A stretch of DNA of 64,000 nt from Streptomyces broussonetiae (GCF_009796285.1 NZ_CP047020.1:310001-374000); one strand, 5' to 3'. Counted from the stretch's first letter, positions 1-8,142 are shown. A program made the numbers and translations. The notes: a model not told the origin generated them from the sequence alone.

Positions 1-282
1 AGCAAGCGCTACGGCAAGGGCAGCGGACTGTTCGGCGGCGCCGGCATCGTCGGCTTCCTGATGCTGCAGGCACTGGTAGCCACCGTGATCGCAGCGCTGG
101 CGCTGCCGCTGCCGGTATGGGCGGCGGCGCTGATCGTCACGGCGGTGCTGGGTGTGATCGCCGCAGTGATGGCCATAAACGGAAAGAAGCAAGTCGACCA
201 GGCTGCCCCGCCCACACCCGAGCAGACGGTCGAGAACGTGAAGGCCGACGTGGCCGAGATCAAGGAGAGTGCGCACCGATGA
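1..282 (+). CDS. Phage holin superfamily III-like (DUF1469) membrane protein, 5' end outside window
   Basis: The reading frame is open from the first base, so the N-terminus lies upstream. The visible 93 residues start with a basic, Gly-rich stretch (KRYGKGSGLFGG) followed by two hydrophobic segments separated by a short turn, then a charged helix ending in AEIKESAHR. This is the usual C-terminal half of the small two-span holin-like proteins of actinobacteria. The name reflects fold resemblance; a lytic role is not implied. Its TGA overlaps the ATG of the next gene by four bases, so the three genes here are probably one operon for cell-envelope proteins. Confidence 0.75.
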   Translation, partial: SKRYGKGSGLFGGAGIVGFLMLQALVATVIAALALPLPVWAAALIVTAVLGVIAAVMAINGKKQVDQAAPPTPEQTVENVKADVAEIKESAHR

Positions 283-758
283 CACAGCCGCCTCACGACG
301 AGCCGACCGCCGAGAACACCGAGGAGCTGCGCGAGCAGGTCGAACAGACCCGCGAAGGGCTCGGTCAGACGGTGGAGGCGCTCGCAGCCAAGACCGACGT
401 CAAGGCCCGCGCCCAGGAGAAGGCCGCCGAGGTCAAGGATCAGGCCACCGCCAAGGCCGGGCAGCTGAAGGAACAGGCCGCGCTCCAAGCCGGGCAGCTG
501 AAGGACAAGGCGGCCGAGGCCGCGGCTCAGGTGCAGGACAAACTGCCGGAGCCGGTCAAGGACAAGGCCACCCAAGCTGCCGGGCAGGTCCGTGCGAAGG
601 CAGCCGAGGCAGGTCAGCTGTGGCAGGAGAAGGCGCCCGAGCCGGTGCGGGCCAAGACCTCCCAGGCTGCCCAGGCGGCTCGCGGCAACCGTCTGCTGCT
701 GGCCGCCGCTGGTGCGGCCGTCGCCGTCTGGCTGGTGTGCCGGCGCCGGAAGGGATAA
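279..758 (+). CDS. DUF3618 family membrane-anchored protein
   Basis: A 159-residue protein starting at an ATG that overlaps the previous stop (ATGA). The N-terminal region has the DUF3618 pattern: an acidic start, then ELREQVEQTREGLGQTVEAL, which begins a long amphipathic helix rich in Ala, Lys, Glu and Gln and running to about residue 125. One hydrophobic segment near the C-terminus (LLLAAAGAAVAVWLVC) is followed by RRRKG, so the helical part probably projects from the membrane. The helix contains imperfect KDKA/AGQLK repeats. Function is unknown; the family usually lies beside DUF1469 and DUF4235 genes, as here. Confidence 0.85.
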   Translation: MTQPPHDEPTAENTEELREQVEQTREGLGQTVEALAAKTDVKARAQEKAAEVKDQATAKAGQLKEQAALQAGQLKDKAAEAAAQVQDKLPEPVKDKATQAAGQVRAKAAEAGQLWQEKAPEPVRAKTSQAAQAARGNRLLLAAAGAAVAVWLVCRRRKG

Positions 759-762
759 GCCC

Positions 763-1029
763 ATGAAAGCGTCGAAGATCGCCTACAAGCCGGTCGGTCT
801 CGCCCTGGGCGCTCTCAGCGGCATGGTCGCCAGCGGCCTGTTCAAACAGGCGTGGAAGGTGCTCGGCCACGACGAGGACGCGCCCGATGCCACCGACGAG
901 GACCGCGGCTGGAGCGAGGTTCTGCTCGCCGCTACGCTGCAAGGCGCAATCTTCGCAGGCGTCAAGGCAGCCGTGGGCCGGGCCGGCGCAGCCGCCACCC
1001 GCCGCCTGACCGGCACCTGGCCGGGCTGA
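763..1029 (+). CDS. DUF4235 family membrane protein
   Basis: An 88-residue protein beginning MKASKIAYKPVG four bases after the upstream stop. It shows the DUF4235 pattern: a first hydrophobic segment (LALGALSGMVASGLF), the conserved KQAWKVL element, a short acidic linker, and a second hydrophobic segment (LLAATLQGAIFAGVKAAV). It is the last gene of the holin-like/DUF3618/DUF4235 operon and is followed by a strong hairpin. Two membrane helices are predicted; the function of the family is not known. Confidence 0.85.
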   Translation: MKASKIAYKPVGLALGALSGMVASGLFKQAWKVLGHDEDAPDATDEDRGWSEVLLAATLQGAIFAGVKAAVGRAGAAATRRLTGTWPG

Positions 1030-1045
1030 GCAGCCCACAGGGAGA

Positions 1046-1082
1046 AGGGGGCCGGTAGAAAAGGACCACGCGCTGGCCCCCT
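1046..1082 (+). terminator. Rho-independent-type hairpin after the DUF4235 operon
   Basis: AGGGGGCC at 1046-1053 pairs perfectly with GGCCCCCT at 1075-1082 around a 21-base loop, 17 bases after the DUF4235 stop codon. There is no U-tract, which is normal for streptomycete terminators. Confidence 0.6.
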
Positions 1083-1115
1083 CCCCACTTCACCCCAACG
1101 AAAGCCCCCCGCCAG

Positions 1116-1367
1116 ATGTCCGATCAGAACGCGGCCACCACGCTGACAGCCGCAGCAGCCATCGTTATGATCTTGATCGCCAGGGCAGCGGCTCTGCGCC
1201 ACAGCGGCAGAGGTCGCGCCGCACGCACGGTCCATCCGCCCCGCCGCCACACCACGAATGAAGTGGCTGCCGAAACAGCAGACGACGTCGCTGACGTGCG
1301 GGAGGCCGAACAGCACGTCCACCGCTGCTGGCAGCAGTTGCAGGCTCAAACCGACCCACCCGAATGA
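1116..1367 (+). CDS. Small hypothetical membrane protein
   Basis: An 83-residue reading frame starting MSDQNAATTLTAAAAIVMIL, with one hydrophobic N-terminal segment (about residues 8-27), a basic middle and an acidic/His-containing tail. I do not recognise a family. It follows the terminator of the DUF4235 operon, and no strong ribosome binding site is visible, so it may be a minor gene or chance frame. Confidence 0.35.
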   Translation: MSDQNAATTLTAAAAIVMILIARAAALRHSGRGRAARTVHPPRRHTTNEVAAETADDVADVREAEQHVHRCWQQLQAQTDPPE

Positions 1368-1432
1368 CCCACTCTGCGCGATGCGCGACGCCGTGCTTCG
1401 ATGGCCCATCGCGCCACCGGCTGTGGCCACGT

Positions 1433-1457
1433 GAGCAATTGTCAAGAGTTGTGGGTC
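1433..1457 (+). repeat. Dispersed ~25-bp motif, copy 1
   Basis: GAGCAATTGTCAAGAGTTGTGG at 1433-1454. The 17 bases ATTGTCAAGAGTTGTGG recur exactly, inverted, at 13784-13809, and a slightly diverged inverted copy is at 47540-47565. All copies lie at edges of rearranged DNA. The origin is unknown; it could be an IS end or a recombination site. Confidence 0.5.
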
Positions 1458-1540
1458 GAGTGTCCTCGGATCTCCTCGACGGGGCGGGGTAGTTCGGTTC
1501 CAGTTGATGCCGACGGAGTGCGTCGGGCAGCGGTCTCCGG

Positions 1541-2461
1541 CTACGCGTGTTTGACCCCGTTGATCTGCGGTTGCTCGTCGGCCTGGTTGGCGAGCGCCCG
1601 CAGTTCGTCGGCGTAGGTGGCCCAGACATCACGGGTGAGGAAGTGACCGACGCCGGGCACAAGGTGCAGGCGTGCGCCGGGGATCGCGGCGGCGACGTCA
1701 CGCGCGGACGATACTCGCAGAAGCGGGTCGCGCTCGCCGTGCAGTACCAAGGTCGGTGCGGTGATCTGGGCGAGTGGTCCGCCCTGCCATTTCGCGCCGA
1801 TCTGGCGGCTCTGCGCCTTCGAGTCGCGGAAGCTGGCGACCTGGTGCACCGCCTCCTTGTCTACGAACTCGCGCACATCATGCTCGTCGATGTGTTGGCC
1901 GGGCGTGGCCAGGATGCGGGCGATGGCCACGGCCAGGTCCAAGTTGCCCTGAGGAGTCTCAGGGTAGTGAAGCCGGGCGAATCGGGGCAGGCATGCCAGG
2001 CGTAGGTAGCGCAGGATGCTCAGGCCTTTCGCGTCGCTGGGGACGGCCGAGGAGGTGGCCAGGCTCAGGACGCGCTGCGGGTGGCGGATCGCGATGCGCT
2101 GGGCGATGAGCCCACCCATCGAGTGGCCGAAGAGGTGGGCGCCTTCCCAGCCGAGGGCATCGAGGACGGCGACCGCGTCGTCGGTGAAGTCCTCGACGCT
2201 GTAGGCCGGAACTTCGCGTTGCAGCAGGGCCTTGATCGGCGGGCCGACGCGCCGGTTGGGCAGGTGGGTGGATTCGCCTGCGTCGCGCTGGTCGTAGGCC
2301 ACGACGTGGAAGCCGCGGCCGACCAGTTCGGCCACCAGGCCGTTTGGCCACCAGAACCGTGTGGTTCCTAGTCCCATGACGAGCAGCAGCGGGTCGCCGC
2401 CCGCGCCGCCCAGGTCTTCGAAGGCGATCTGGATCTCGCCGTTGTGCGCGAAGCGCGTCAT
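1541..2461 (-). CDS. Alpha/beta-hydrolase fold protein
   Basis: A 306-residue single-domain hydrolase. The start MTRFAHNGEIQ was chosen because GGAGGGG lies eight bases upstream. The nucleophile elbow GHSMGG gives Ser114, LHGERD supplies the likely acid Asp245, and GVGHF the base His273, so the catalytic triad is complete. The oxyanion-hole loop LVMGLGTT and the YDQRDAGES strand motif are typical of epoxide-hydrolase/haloperoxidase-like members. Substrate is unknown. It is transcribed divergently from a TetR regulator with a 30-bp palindrome between them, so it is probably the regulator's target. Confidence 0.85.
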   Translation of the reverse strand: MTRFAHNGEIQIAFEDLGGAGGDPLLLVMGLGTTRFWWPNGLVAELVGRGFHVVAYDQRDAGESTHLPNRRVGPPIKALLQREVPAYSVEDFTDDAVAVLDALGWEGAHLFGHSMGGLIAQRIAIRHPQRVLSLATSSAVPSDAKGLSILRYLRLACLPRFARLHYPETPQGNLDLAVAIARILATPGQHIDEHDVREFVDKEAVHQVASFRDSKAQSRQIGAKWQGGPLAQITAPTLVLHGERDPLLRVSSARDVAAAIPGARLHLVPGVGHFLTRDVWATYADELRALANQADEQPQINGVKHA

Positions 2462-2480
2462 CGCACGCACCCCTCCCATT

Positions 2481-2510
2481 CGCATACGATGTTCGCGAAC
2501 ACTGTATGCG
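2481..2510. promoter_or_regulatory. Probable TetR operator in divergent promoter region
   Basis: A 30-bp interrupted palindrome: CGCATAC at 2481 pairs with GTATGCG ending at 2510, and the core TGTTCGCGAACA (2490-2501) is itself a perfect 12-bp palindrome. It lies centrally in the 82-bp gap between the hydrolase and TetR starts, so one regulator dimer pair could control both genes. Binding is inferred. Confidence 0.7.
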
Positions 2511-2543
2511 ATAGGTAGGCTTGCGACAATACGGGAGGTTGCA

Positions 2544-3212
2544 GTGACAGGACAGCAGGGGCCGGTGATCTGGATGCGGCCGGAGCAAGCGCCGGTCGGA
2601 CGCCCGGCCGAGCGCAGCCGCGCCGAGATCACCGCTGCTGCGGTGGAACTGGCCGACCGCGAGGGCATGGAGGCCGTCTCGATGCGCCGCGTCGCATCTG
2701 TCCTGGGCACCGGCGCCGCTTCGCTCTACCGCTACGTGGCCACCCGCGACGACCTGCTCGACCTGATGACCGACAGCACCGCGAGCGAATACAGCCTGAC
2801 CGCACCCAGCGGCGACTGGCAGGCCGACCTGCTCGCCATCGCCCGCCAAGCTCGGCAGATCATGCGCCGTCACCCATGGTTGCCAACCATGGTCATGGGC
2901 CGCCCCACGCTCGGCCCCCACGGGATCGACCTGCTGGAGCACGTGCTCGAGGTGCTCGCCGACCACCCGGCCGGCCCCGCGCGCAAACTCGAGGCATTCG
3001 CCCTCCTCAGCGGCCTGACCGCGCTGTTCGTCCAGAACGAGATGGCTGCCGCGGAAACCAGCGACCCCCGCCAATCCGCCTACCTCCACCACATTGCCGC
3101 CGCGCGAAGCCACCCCCGCATCACCGCCTTGCTCGCCGCTTTCCCGCCCGACGACCCCCGCGACCGGTTCGATGCCGTACTCGTCCGCGCCCTGACCGGC
3201 GTGCTGGGCTGA
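2544..3212 (+). CDS. TetR/AcrR family transcriptional regulator
   Basis: A 222-residue repressor-type protein. The GTG start at 2544 is preceded by GGGAGG. The N-terminal helix-turn-helix region is clear (SRAEITAAAVELADREG, then VASVLGTGAASLYRYV, then DDLLDLM), and the C-terminal part resembles TetR_C ligand domains (RHPWLPTMVMGRPTLGP). It is divergent from an alpha/beta-hydrolase, with a long palindrome between them; regulation of both genes is likely. The ligand cannot be inferred. Confidence 0.9.
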   Translation: MTGQQGPVIWMRPEQAPVGRPAERSRAEITAAAVELADREGMEAVSMRRVASVLGTGAASLYRYVATRDDLLDLMTDSTASEYSLTAPSGDWQADLLAIARQARQIMRRHPWLPTMVMGRPTLGPHGIDLLEHVLEVLADHPAGPARKLEAFALLSGLTALFVQNEMAAAETSDPRQSAYLHHIAAARSHPRITALLAAFPPDDPRDRFDAVLVRALTGVLG

Positions 3213-3244
3213 CAGTGCAGCTGACCATGCACCTGGCGGCGTGA

Positions 3245-3481
3245 TCAGGCAGCAGCGGCCACCTCGCGTTCGACCAGGACGCCGTTCTTGAACCTGGCGC
3301 CGGAGCGGACCAGCAGGACGAGGTGGGCACCGGTGATCGCGCGCCATCGTTCCTGTGCGGACTCGACGAGCTTGAAGACCATCGCTAGGGCCGCGGCCGG
3401 GCTGCCGGCGCCGCGGGTGACCTTGGTGCGGAGCTTGACGGTGGAGAACGTGGACTCGATGGGGTTGGTGGTCCGCAGACA
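3245..3481 (-). pseudogene. IS256-family transposase, C-terminal fragment
   Basis: The frame encodes RTTNPIESTFSTVKLRTKVT and continues to VLVEREVAAAA, the standard C-terminal end of Mutator/IS256 transposases. It starts exactly where the larger IS256 fragment at 4019-4730 stops (HWIHL then RTTNP), so the two are halves of one gene split by about 537 bp of foreign DNA. It is non-functional. Confidence 0.85.
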
Positions 3482-3499
3482 CCTCACGATGCCAACGAG

Positions 3500-3856
3500 T
3501 CAACTGGCAGTGGTGAGTTCGGTGGGGAACGCGCTGGTCTCGTGGAACAGCTTGCGGTGCTGGAGGCAGTGGTAGAGCTGGCCGATCATGCGGTTGAAGA
3601 GGTTGCGCTGGGCTGCGGCGTGCCAGTCTCCGTGCTCGCGCCGTCGCCGGTAGTGGGCGTGGGCGCCGGCGGAGGCCCGCAGGGAAGCGAAGGCCCACAG
3701 ATAACCCGCGTGGTTGAGTCTGTCGTTCTTCACCCACCTCCGGGTGATGGACGACTTCTTGCCCGAGGCCCTGGTGACGGGCGAAGAGCCTGCGTATGCC
3801 TTGAGGCACCGGACGCCGCCACTCTGCGAAGGGGCCTCCCGGCCGAGTGGATCCAA
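3500..3856 (-). pseudogene. IS110-family transposase, C-terminal fragment
   Basis: About 118 codons survive, including AYAGSSPVTRASGKK (the Transposase_20 region with its Ser), KNDRLNHAGYLWAFASLR and HGDWHAAAQRNLFNRMIGQ, a typical IS110 C-terminus. The N-terminal DEDD nuclease domain is absent. The fragment lies inside the insertion that splits the IS256 gene. Confidence 0.8.
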
Positions 3857-3975
3857 GGCATCCGCCCGGCACCCACGTGACCGCCACCACCACAAGCACC
3901 GAGACCGCGCACACTGTCTAAAGTGAGGCGTCACCCGCCCGGCAGCCACTAGATGTCGCGATCCGACACTCAAAC

Positions 3976-4004
3976 GTTCCGAGGAAGTACCGCTTCCTCG
4001 GAAC
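3976..4004. repeat. Perfect 12-bp stem-loop in IS110 remnant
   Basis: GTTCCGAGGAAG (3976-3987), loop TACCG, CTTCCTCGGAAC (3993-4004). It lies in the region corresponding to the 5' non-coding end of the IS110 remnant, where functional IS110 elements encode a structured bridge RNA, or it may be a terminator. The role is inferred only. Confidence 0.6.
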
Positions 4005-4018
4005 GCCCTTAGCAAGGG

Positions 4019-4730
4019 ATTAGGTGGATCCAGTGCTCGGCTGGGAAGTCGTAGAAGGCCAGCAGTTCCTCGGCGTCGTCGGCGATCTTCACGACGGCCT
4101 TGGGCCACTTCGCGCCGTAGGTCTTCGTGAAAGCTTCGATCGCCCTCTCGGCGTGCGCGCGGTCCTCGGCGTTGTAGATTTCCTGTATCGCCTTCGTCGC
4201 GCCAGGCTGCGCGGACTTCGGAAAACAGTTCGCGACATTCCGGGCCTTGTGGACCCAGCACCTTTGATGGCGAGCGGTCGGCAAGACCTCAGCCAGGGCC
4301 TTCCACAGGCCCATCGCGCCATCGCCAATAACGAGTTCGGGGTCGCGCATGCCGCGGCGGCGGCAGTCGCGCAGCAGGTCGGCCCACGACTCCGTGCTCT
4401 CCCGCAGTCCCTCCACGAGCGCGATCAGCTCCTTGGTGCCGTCGAGCCGCACCCCGAGCAGCACCAGCACGCAGCTGTGCGCCTGCCCCAGCCGGATCTT
4501 GGGGTGCACGCCGTCGGCCCACACATAGACGAAGTCGCGGTCCGCGAGGTCACGTTCCCGGAACGCGGCATGGCCGTCCTGCCACTGCTTCGTCAGCCGG
4601 GTCACCGTCGCCGGCGACAGCCCGGCCGCCGATCCGAGGAACTGCTCCAGTGCGGGCGCGAAGTCCCCGGAGGACAGTCCGTGCAGGTAGAGCAGCGGCA
4701 GGACCTCGGATACCTTCGGCGACTTAGGAC
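4019..4730 (-). pseudogene. IS256-family transposase, central part
   Basis: About 237 codons resemble a Mutator transposase from SPKVSEVLPLLYLHG through WADGVHPKIRLGQ (catalytic Asp region), LVIGDGAMGLWKAL and the signature RHQRCWVHKARNV, to FPAEHWIHL. The next residues IPC and a stop come from the inserted DNA. The N-terminal quarter is missing: upstream of SPKVSEV the frame runs into unrelated sequence. The C-terminal end is at 3245-3481. Confidence 0.85.
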
Positions 4731-4754
4731 TCGTAACAAAAGCGGACTTCCCTC

Positions 4755-4789
4755 TAAGAGGTCGCGCAGATAGGTGCTGTGGGGGCCTC
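4755..4789 (+). repeat. IS terminal-repeat-like sequence
   Basis: TAAGAGGTCGCGCAGATAGG followed by TGCTGTGGGGCCTCG. The same end occurs inverted at 21371-21405 and, in diverged form, at both ends of the 211-bp MITE at 38111-38321 and near 6791. It is probably the solitary end of an IS5-like element. Confidence 0.6.
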
Positions 4790-4798
4790 GGCGGCCCC

Positions 4799-4975
4799 GC
4801 ACGGCTGGGCGTGGACACCGTCCGCTTCGGCCGGATCGACACCCCACTCCTGGACTCGCGGCCGGGGCTGGACTCCGACGACGCGATCACCGCCGCCGGG
4901 GCGATCACTCCTTTCGGCCGCTTCGGCACCGCCGAGGAAGCCGCCGCCTCGGCCCTTTACAACGGAGCGTCCGTC
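4799..4975 (+). pseudogene. Short-chain dehydrogenase/reductase, C-terminal fragment
   Basis: The frame reads ARLGVDTVRFGRIDTP and on to ITPFGRFGTAEEAAASALY, which resembles the C-terminal SDR motif (GRFGTPEEIA). No N-terminal cofactor domain is present, and the fragment begins at the IS-end sequence. It converges on the TetR gene. A second, inverted copy with the same junction is at 21225-21390. Confidence 0.55.
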
Positions 4976-5574
4976 TGCTGGCGTGCCGGGGTCGAGAAGG
5001 CGGCGAACGCAGCGTCCAGCAGGTTGCCGAGGTCCTCTTGGCCGTCGCTCGCACTCCATTGCCCGAGGACGATCCACAAGATTTCGAGCGCCGCCGCTAC
5101 GCGAACGTTGGCGACGACCGACGACCCGTCGGCCGAGGAGGTTGTCTTCTGCAGTCGGGCGACGATCTCTGGTCGCCATTCAGCCTGCTTCTCGCGGAGG
5201 CGTGCGCACAGGGCCGGGGTCTGCTCGATGAGACCGAGGATCGTCACGAGTTCCTGGACGTCGCGCACAAGGAACCTCACGGCTGACTCCAGGGCGTTGC
5301 GCAGCATGCTCCAGTCGTCCTGGTCGGCCCGCTCGGCATCGAGCGCGTCCGTGATGACGTCACCGACAGGGTCGAAAACGAACAGGACCACGTCTTCCTT
5401 GGTGCCGAAGTAGCGCAGGAAGGTGCTCCGCGACACTCCAGCGGCTTCGGAGAGGTCGGCGAAGGTGACCTGGTTGAAGCCGGTGAGGCAGAACCGGTTG
5501 AACGCGACGCGGGCCAGCTCTGCTCGCACCGCGTGGCGGCTGATCTCACGGGTACCGACTGGCGCTGCGCTCAT
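4957..5574 (-). CDS. TetR/AcrR family transcriptional regulator
   Basis: A 205-residue regulator starting MSAAPVGTREISRHAV. The N-terminal DNA-binding domain is intact (VTFADLSEAAGVSRSTFLRYF followed by KEDVVLFVF), and the C-terminal helical domain runs to FAAFSTPARQQTDAPL. The divergent neighbour is an enoyl-CoA hydratase, with an inverted repeat just upstream of this start, so the protein probably represses itself and/or the hydratase. A frameshifted copy of its C-terminal half exists at 20938-21214. Confidence 0.9.
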   Translation of the reverse strand: MSAAPVGTREISRHAVRAELARVAFNRFCLTGFNQVTFADLSEAAGVSRSTFLRYFGTKEDVVLFVFDPVGDVITDALDAERADQDDWSMLRNALESAVRFLVRDVQELVTILGLIEQTPALCARLREKQAEWRPEIVARLQKTTSSADGSSVVANVRVAAALEILWIVLGQWSASDGQEDLGNLLDAAFAAFSTPARQQTDAPL

Positions 5575-5579
5575 GGGGA

Positions 5580-5601
5580 CGAGTGTACTCCGACACACTC
5601 G
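5580..5601. promoter_or_regulatory. Candidate operator between tetR and enoyl-CoA hydratase
   Basis: CGAGTGT (5580-5586) and ACACTCG (5595-5601) form perfect 7-bp arms with an 8-bp spacer immediately upstream of the TetR start. Size and position suit a TetR operator; binding is inferred. Confidence 0.5.
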
Positions 5602-5728
5602 TTTGCTTCTTCGGATACAGGTTTCTAGTCTGATACTCAGTGTCAGGCGCGATGCCGAGCTTCGCGACACTGCCCCCAGGCGGCGGCCCGGTCACGGGCC
5701 GTCTCTTACCGCGACATGGAGCCACCTC

Positions 5729-6589
5729 ATGAGCTACGAAGACCTTCCCGCCCTGACCATCGACGTCTCGGACGGGGTCGCGACGGTGACAATCGATCAC
5801 CCGCCGCTCAATCTGATGGACGGGGTCCTCCTGCCGTCACTCCGGGCATTCGTCGCGCGCGTGCGGGACGACGCCGACATCCGCGTCATCGTCTTCGAGA
5901 GCGCTGACCCGGAGTTCTTCGTCGCGCACGGTGACATGGCCTACCTCACCGACCCTGACGCGCTGCCTGCAGCCACTCGCGCTGCGATCGCGGCCGCACC
6001 GAACTCGACCATTCCCGAGGGCCTGAACATCCTCCAGGCGATGAGCGAGGAGGTCCGCTCGCTGCCGCAGGTCACCATCGGCAAGCTGGCGGGCTTCGCG
6101 CGCGGCGCGGGCAACGAGTTCTTCATGTACCTGGACATGCGATTCGCGGCGATCGGCAAGTCGGGGCAGGGGCAGCCGGAGTCCTTGATGGGGATCCTCC
6201 CTGGAGGCGGCGGCACGGTGAACATGACGCGCCTGGCAGGAAGGGCCCGCGCGCTGGAGCTCATCCTCGGCGCCGAGCTCGTGGGCGCGGAGCTCGCGGA
6301 ACGGTATGGCCTGATCAACCGTGCCCTGCCCGCCGCAGAACTCGATTCCTTCGTCGACACCCTCGCCCGACGGATCGCCGGCCTCCGGCCGGAGGTGATC
6401 TCCATCACGAAGGCTGCGGTCGACGCGGTCGCGCCTCCGGTCCCTCATGCGGCGTATGCCGTTGAGAACGAGGGCCTGTTCGCGGCGTTCGGCGATGAGG
6501 TCACCGAGCTCGCCCACAAGCTGCTCGCCGCTGGTATCCAGACCCGCGAGGGCGAACGGGACCACGAGCGCATCGCCAACAGCATCTGA
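5729..6589 (+). CDS. Enoyl-CoA hydratase/isomerase (crotonase) family protein
   Basis: A 286-residue crotonase-fold protein. The ATG at 5729 has GGAG eight bases upstream. Visible motifs are VATVTIDHPPLNLMDG at the N-terminus, the oxyanion-hole strand with KLAGFARGAGNEFFMYLDMR (family consensus GxxxGGGxE), ESLMGILPGGGGT, and the C-terminal helix region. Position of the usual catalytic Glu is not clearly filled, so hydration of enoyl-CoA is likely but not certain; a hydrolase- or lyase-type activity is possible. It is probably controlled by the divergent TetR regulator. Confidence 0.85.
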   Translation: MSYEDLPALTIDVSDGVATVTIDHPPLNLMDGVLLPSLRAFVARVRDDADIRVIVFESADPEFFVAHGDMAYLTDPDALPAATRAAIAAAPNSTIPEGLNILQAMSEEVRSLPQVTIGKLAGFARGAGNEFFMYLDMRFAAIGKSGQGQPESLMGILPGGGGTVNMTRLAGRARALELILGAELVGAELAERYGLINRALPAAELDSFVDTLARRIAGLRPEVISITKAAVDAVAPPVPHAAYAVENEGLFAAFGDEVTELAHKLLAAGIQTREGERDHERIANSI

Positions 6590-6790
6590 GTGCCCAAGCT
6601 CTCGCCATCCGTGCGCAGAGGCTCCGTGGGAAGAGTTCCTCAGCCATTGCCGGCAGGCGCGTTGTCGAGTGGTCAGGTCGACCACCCTGGTTCGCCGGGC
6701 CTGTCGGGAACACGACCGGCTGAAGCGCCGGAAACGGCGGGCAGGGGAGTGGATGGCGCAAGTAGCCGTAAGCTTGACAACGCTGTTCGG
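6590..6790. other. Stretch without recognisable gene
   Basis: About 200 bp between the enoyl-CoA hydratase stop and the IS5 left end. I see no convincing coding frame or repeat here. Confidence 0.5.
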
Positions 6791-6889
6791 CCGCGCGGAT
6801 AGGCGCGGTTGGGAAGGGTAGGTAGCCGAGCGGGCACAGGTCCCGTTGATCATGGAGTTGCTGACGCTCCGTGATCACCGAGGAGACCC
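6791..6889 (+). mobile_element. Left end of IS5-type element
   Basis: GCGCGGATAGGCGCGG near 6793 matches the terminal repeats of the MITE at 38111-38321. The following hairpin (GATCATGGAG 6848-6857 with CTCCGTGATC 6867-6876) and the bases up to the transposase start also match the right half of that MITE, inverted. This identifies the untranslated left end of the IS whose transposase follows. Confidence 0.65.
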
Positions 6890-7519
6890 GTGCCTGCGCT
6901 TCCGGCATGGCTGACCGAGCCGCTCTGGGACCAATTCGCGGTCCTGCTGCCCGAGCGGCCGGAATACCACCCGGACCATCCACTTGGCTGCCACCGCCGA
7001 CGTATCAGCGACCGGATCATCTTCGACAAGATGCTGCAACTGCTGCGCTTCGGCTGTTCTTACGAGGCGATCGCCGACACAACCTGCACGGCCACCACGA
7101 TCCGCAGCCGCCGCGACGAATGGACACGACTGGGCGTCTTCGCCCGACTCAAGCAGATCGCGCTCGACGCCTACGACCGGATTGTCGGTCTCGTCCTCGA
7201 CCAGATCGCCGTAGACGGCTCCATAACCAAAGCTCCAGGAGGCGGTGAGGTGGCCGGGCGTTCCCCGGTCGACCGCGGCAAACAGGGCCTGAAACGCTCG
7301 GGCATGACGGACGGATACGGCATTCCACTGGGTCGTGTTCTGGCCGGCGCCAACTGCCATGACTCCCCGCTGCTCGCCCCGACCCTGGACCGCCTGAACG
7401 ACCTGGGTCCGTTGCCCGACGAGGTCACCGTCCACCTGGACGCCGGCTACGACTCGAACAAGACCCGCACGATGCTCGACGACCGCGGCCTGCGCGGCCG
7501 CATCGCGCACAAAGGCGAG
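6890..7519 (+). pseudogene. IS5-family transposase, truncated by IS21 insertion
   Basis: Starts at GTG 6890 (MPALPAWLTEPLWDQFAVLL). The N-terminal domain is followed by the DDE core: DQIAVDGSITKAPGGGE with the first Asp, and VHLDAGYDSNKTRTML with the second. The frame loses homology at 7520, where the TGTCGGCGTAC end of an IS21-type element begins; the Glu-bearing C-terminus is missing from the window. Confidence 0.85.
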
Positions 7520-7573
7520 TGTCGGCGTACTCTCCCTTCGGGCCGGGCCGGTACGTTTGAACGTCCCCAGTTG

Positions 7574-7984
7574 TCAGGCCACGTCGGTCTCTCGCTCGAT
7601 GGCCTGTAGGCGGTTCTTGAGCCGGTAGCTCGGGCCATTGATGGCGATCACTTCGCAGTGGTGGAGGAGGCGGTCGAGGATCGCGGTGGCGAGGACCTCG
7701 TCACCGAAGACCTGTCCCCACTCGCTGAAGGTCTTGTTTGAGGTCAGGATGATGGAGCCCTTCTCGTAACGCTTGGAGATGACCTGGAAGACCAGGTTCG
7801 CCTCGGCTCGTTCGAGGGGCTGGTAGCCCACCTCATCGACCACAAGGACGCTCGGCCGCAGGTAGGTGCCGAGTTTGTTGACCAGCCGTCCGGCCGACTC
7901 GGCGGCCTTCAGGTTGCGGACCATGTCGTCGAGGCTGGTGAAGTAGATCGAGTAGCCGGCCCGGCAGGCCGCGACAGCGAGAGC
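7574..7984 (-). pseudogene. istB (element A), C-terminal part
   Basis: The frame reads [20 protein letters not shown] at its upstream edge, then the Walker B-type [12 protein letters not shown] and [18 protein letters not shown] through to ERETDVA. It is the missing half of the istB fragment at 10462-10821; both are cut at the same codon, and AGAGC is repeated on the two sides of element B. Confidence 0.9.
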
Positions 7985-8142
7985 TGTCCGCGTACATGTT
8001 GATGTGCAGAGGTAGGTACGAGCTCACGTACACACTCGATCGGGTTGATCTTGGGCGTGTCGTACGCGTGTCGTGAGTAGGGCCTTCGGGTGCGGGACAG
8101 CCATCGCGCGAGGTGAGAGGAGGCGAAGGGTGTCCCGTCTCG

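Larger units (their letters stand above)
3482..4018 (-). mobile_element. Internally deleted IS110-type remnant inserted in an IS256 transposase gene
   Basis: This 537-bp block separates the two halves of the IS256 gene. The uninterrupted coding sequence would read CACCTGCGG; the block joins at CACCT on one side and CTGCGG on the other, leaving a shared CT that fits the 0-2 bp target overlap of IS110 elements. It retains an IS110 transposase C-terminus and about 160 bp of 5' non-coding DNA with a strong hairpin, but the N-terminal RuvC-like domain is gone. Confidence 0.65.

Noticed and set aside
1959..3914. 651-codon open frame on the minus strand
   Set aside because: It crosses the intergenic operator, the TetR gene and transposase fragments in the wrong frame; composition is the Arg/Pro-rich type produced by high-GC antisense frames.
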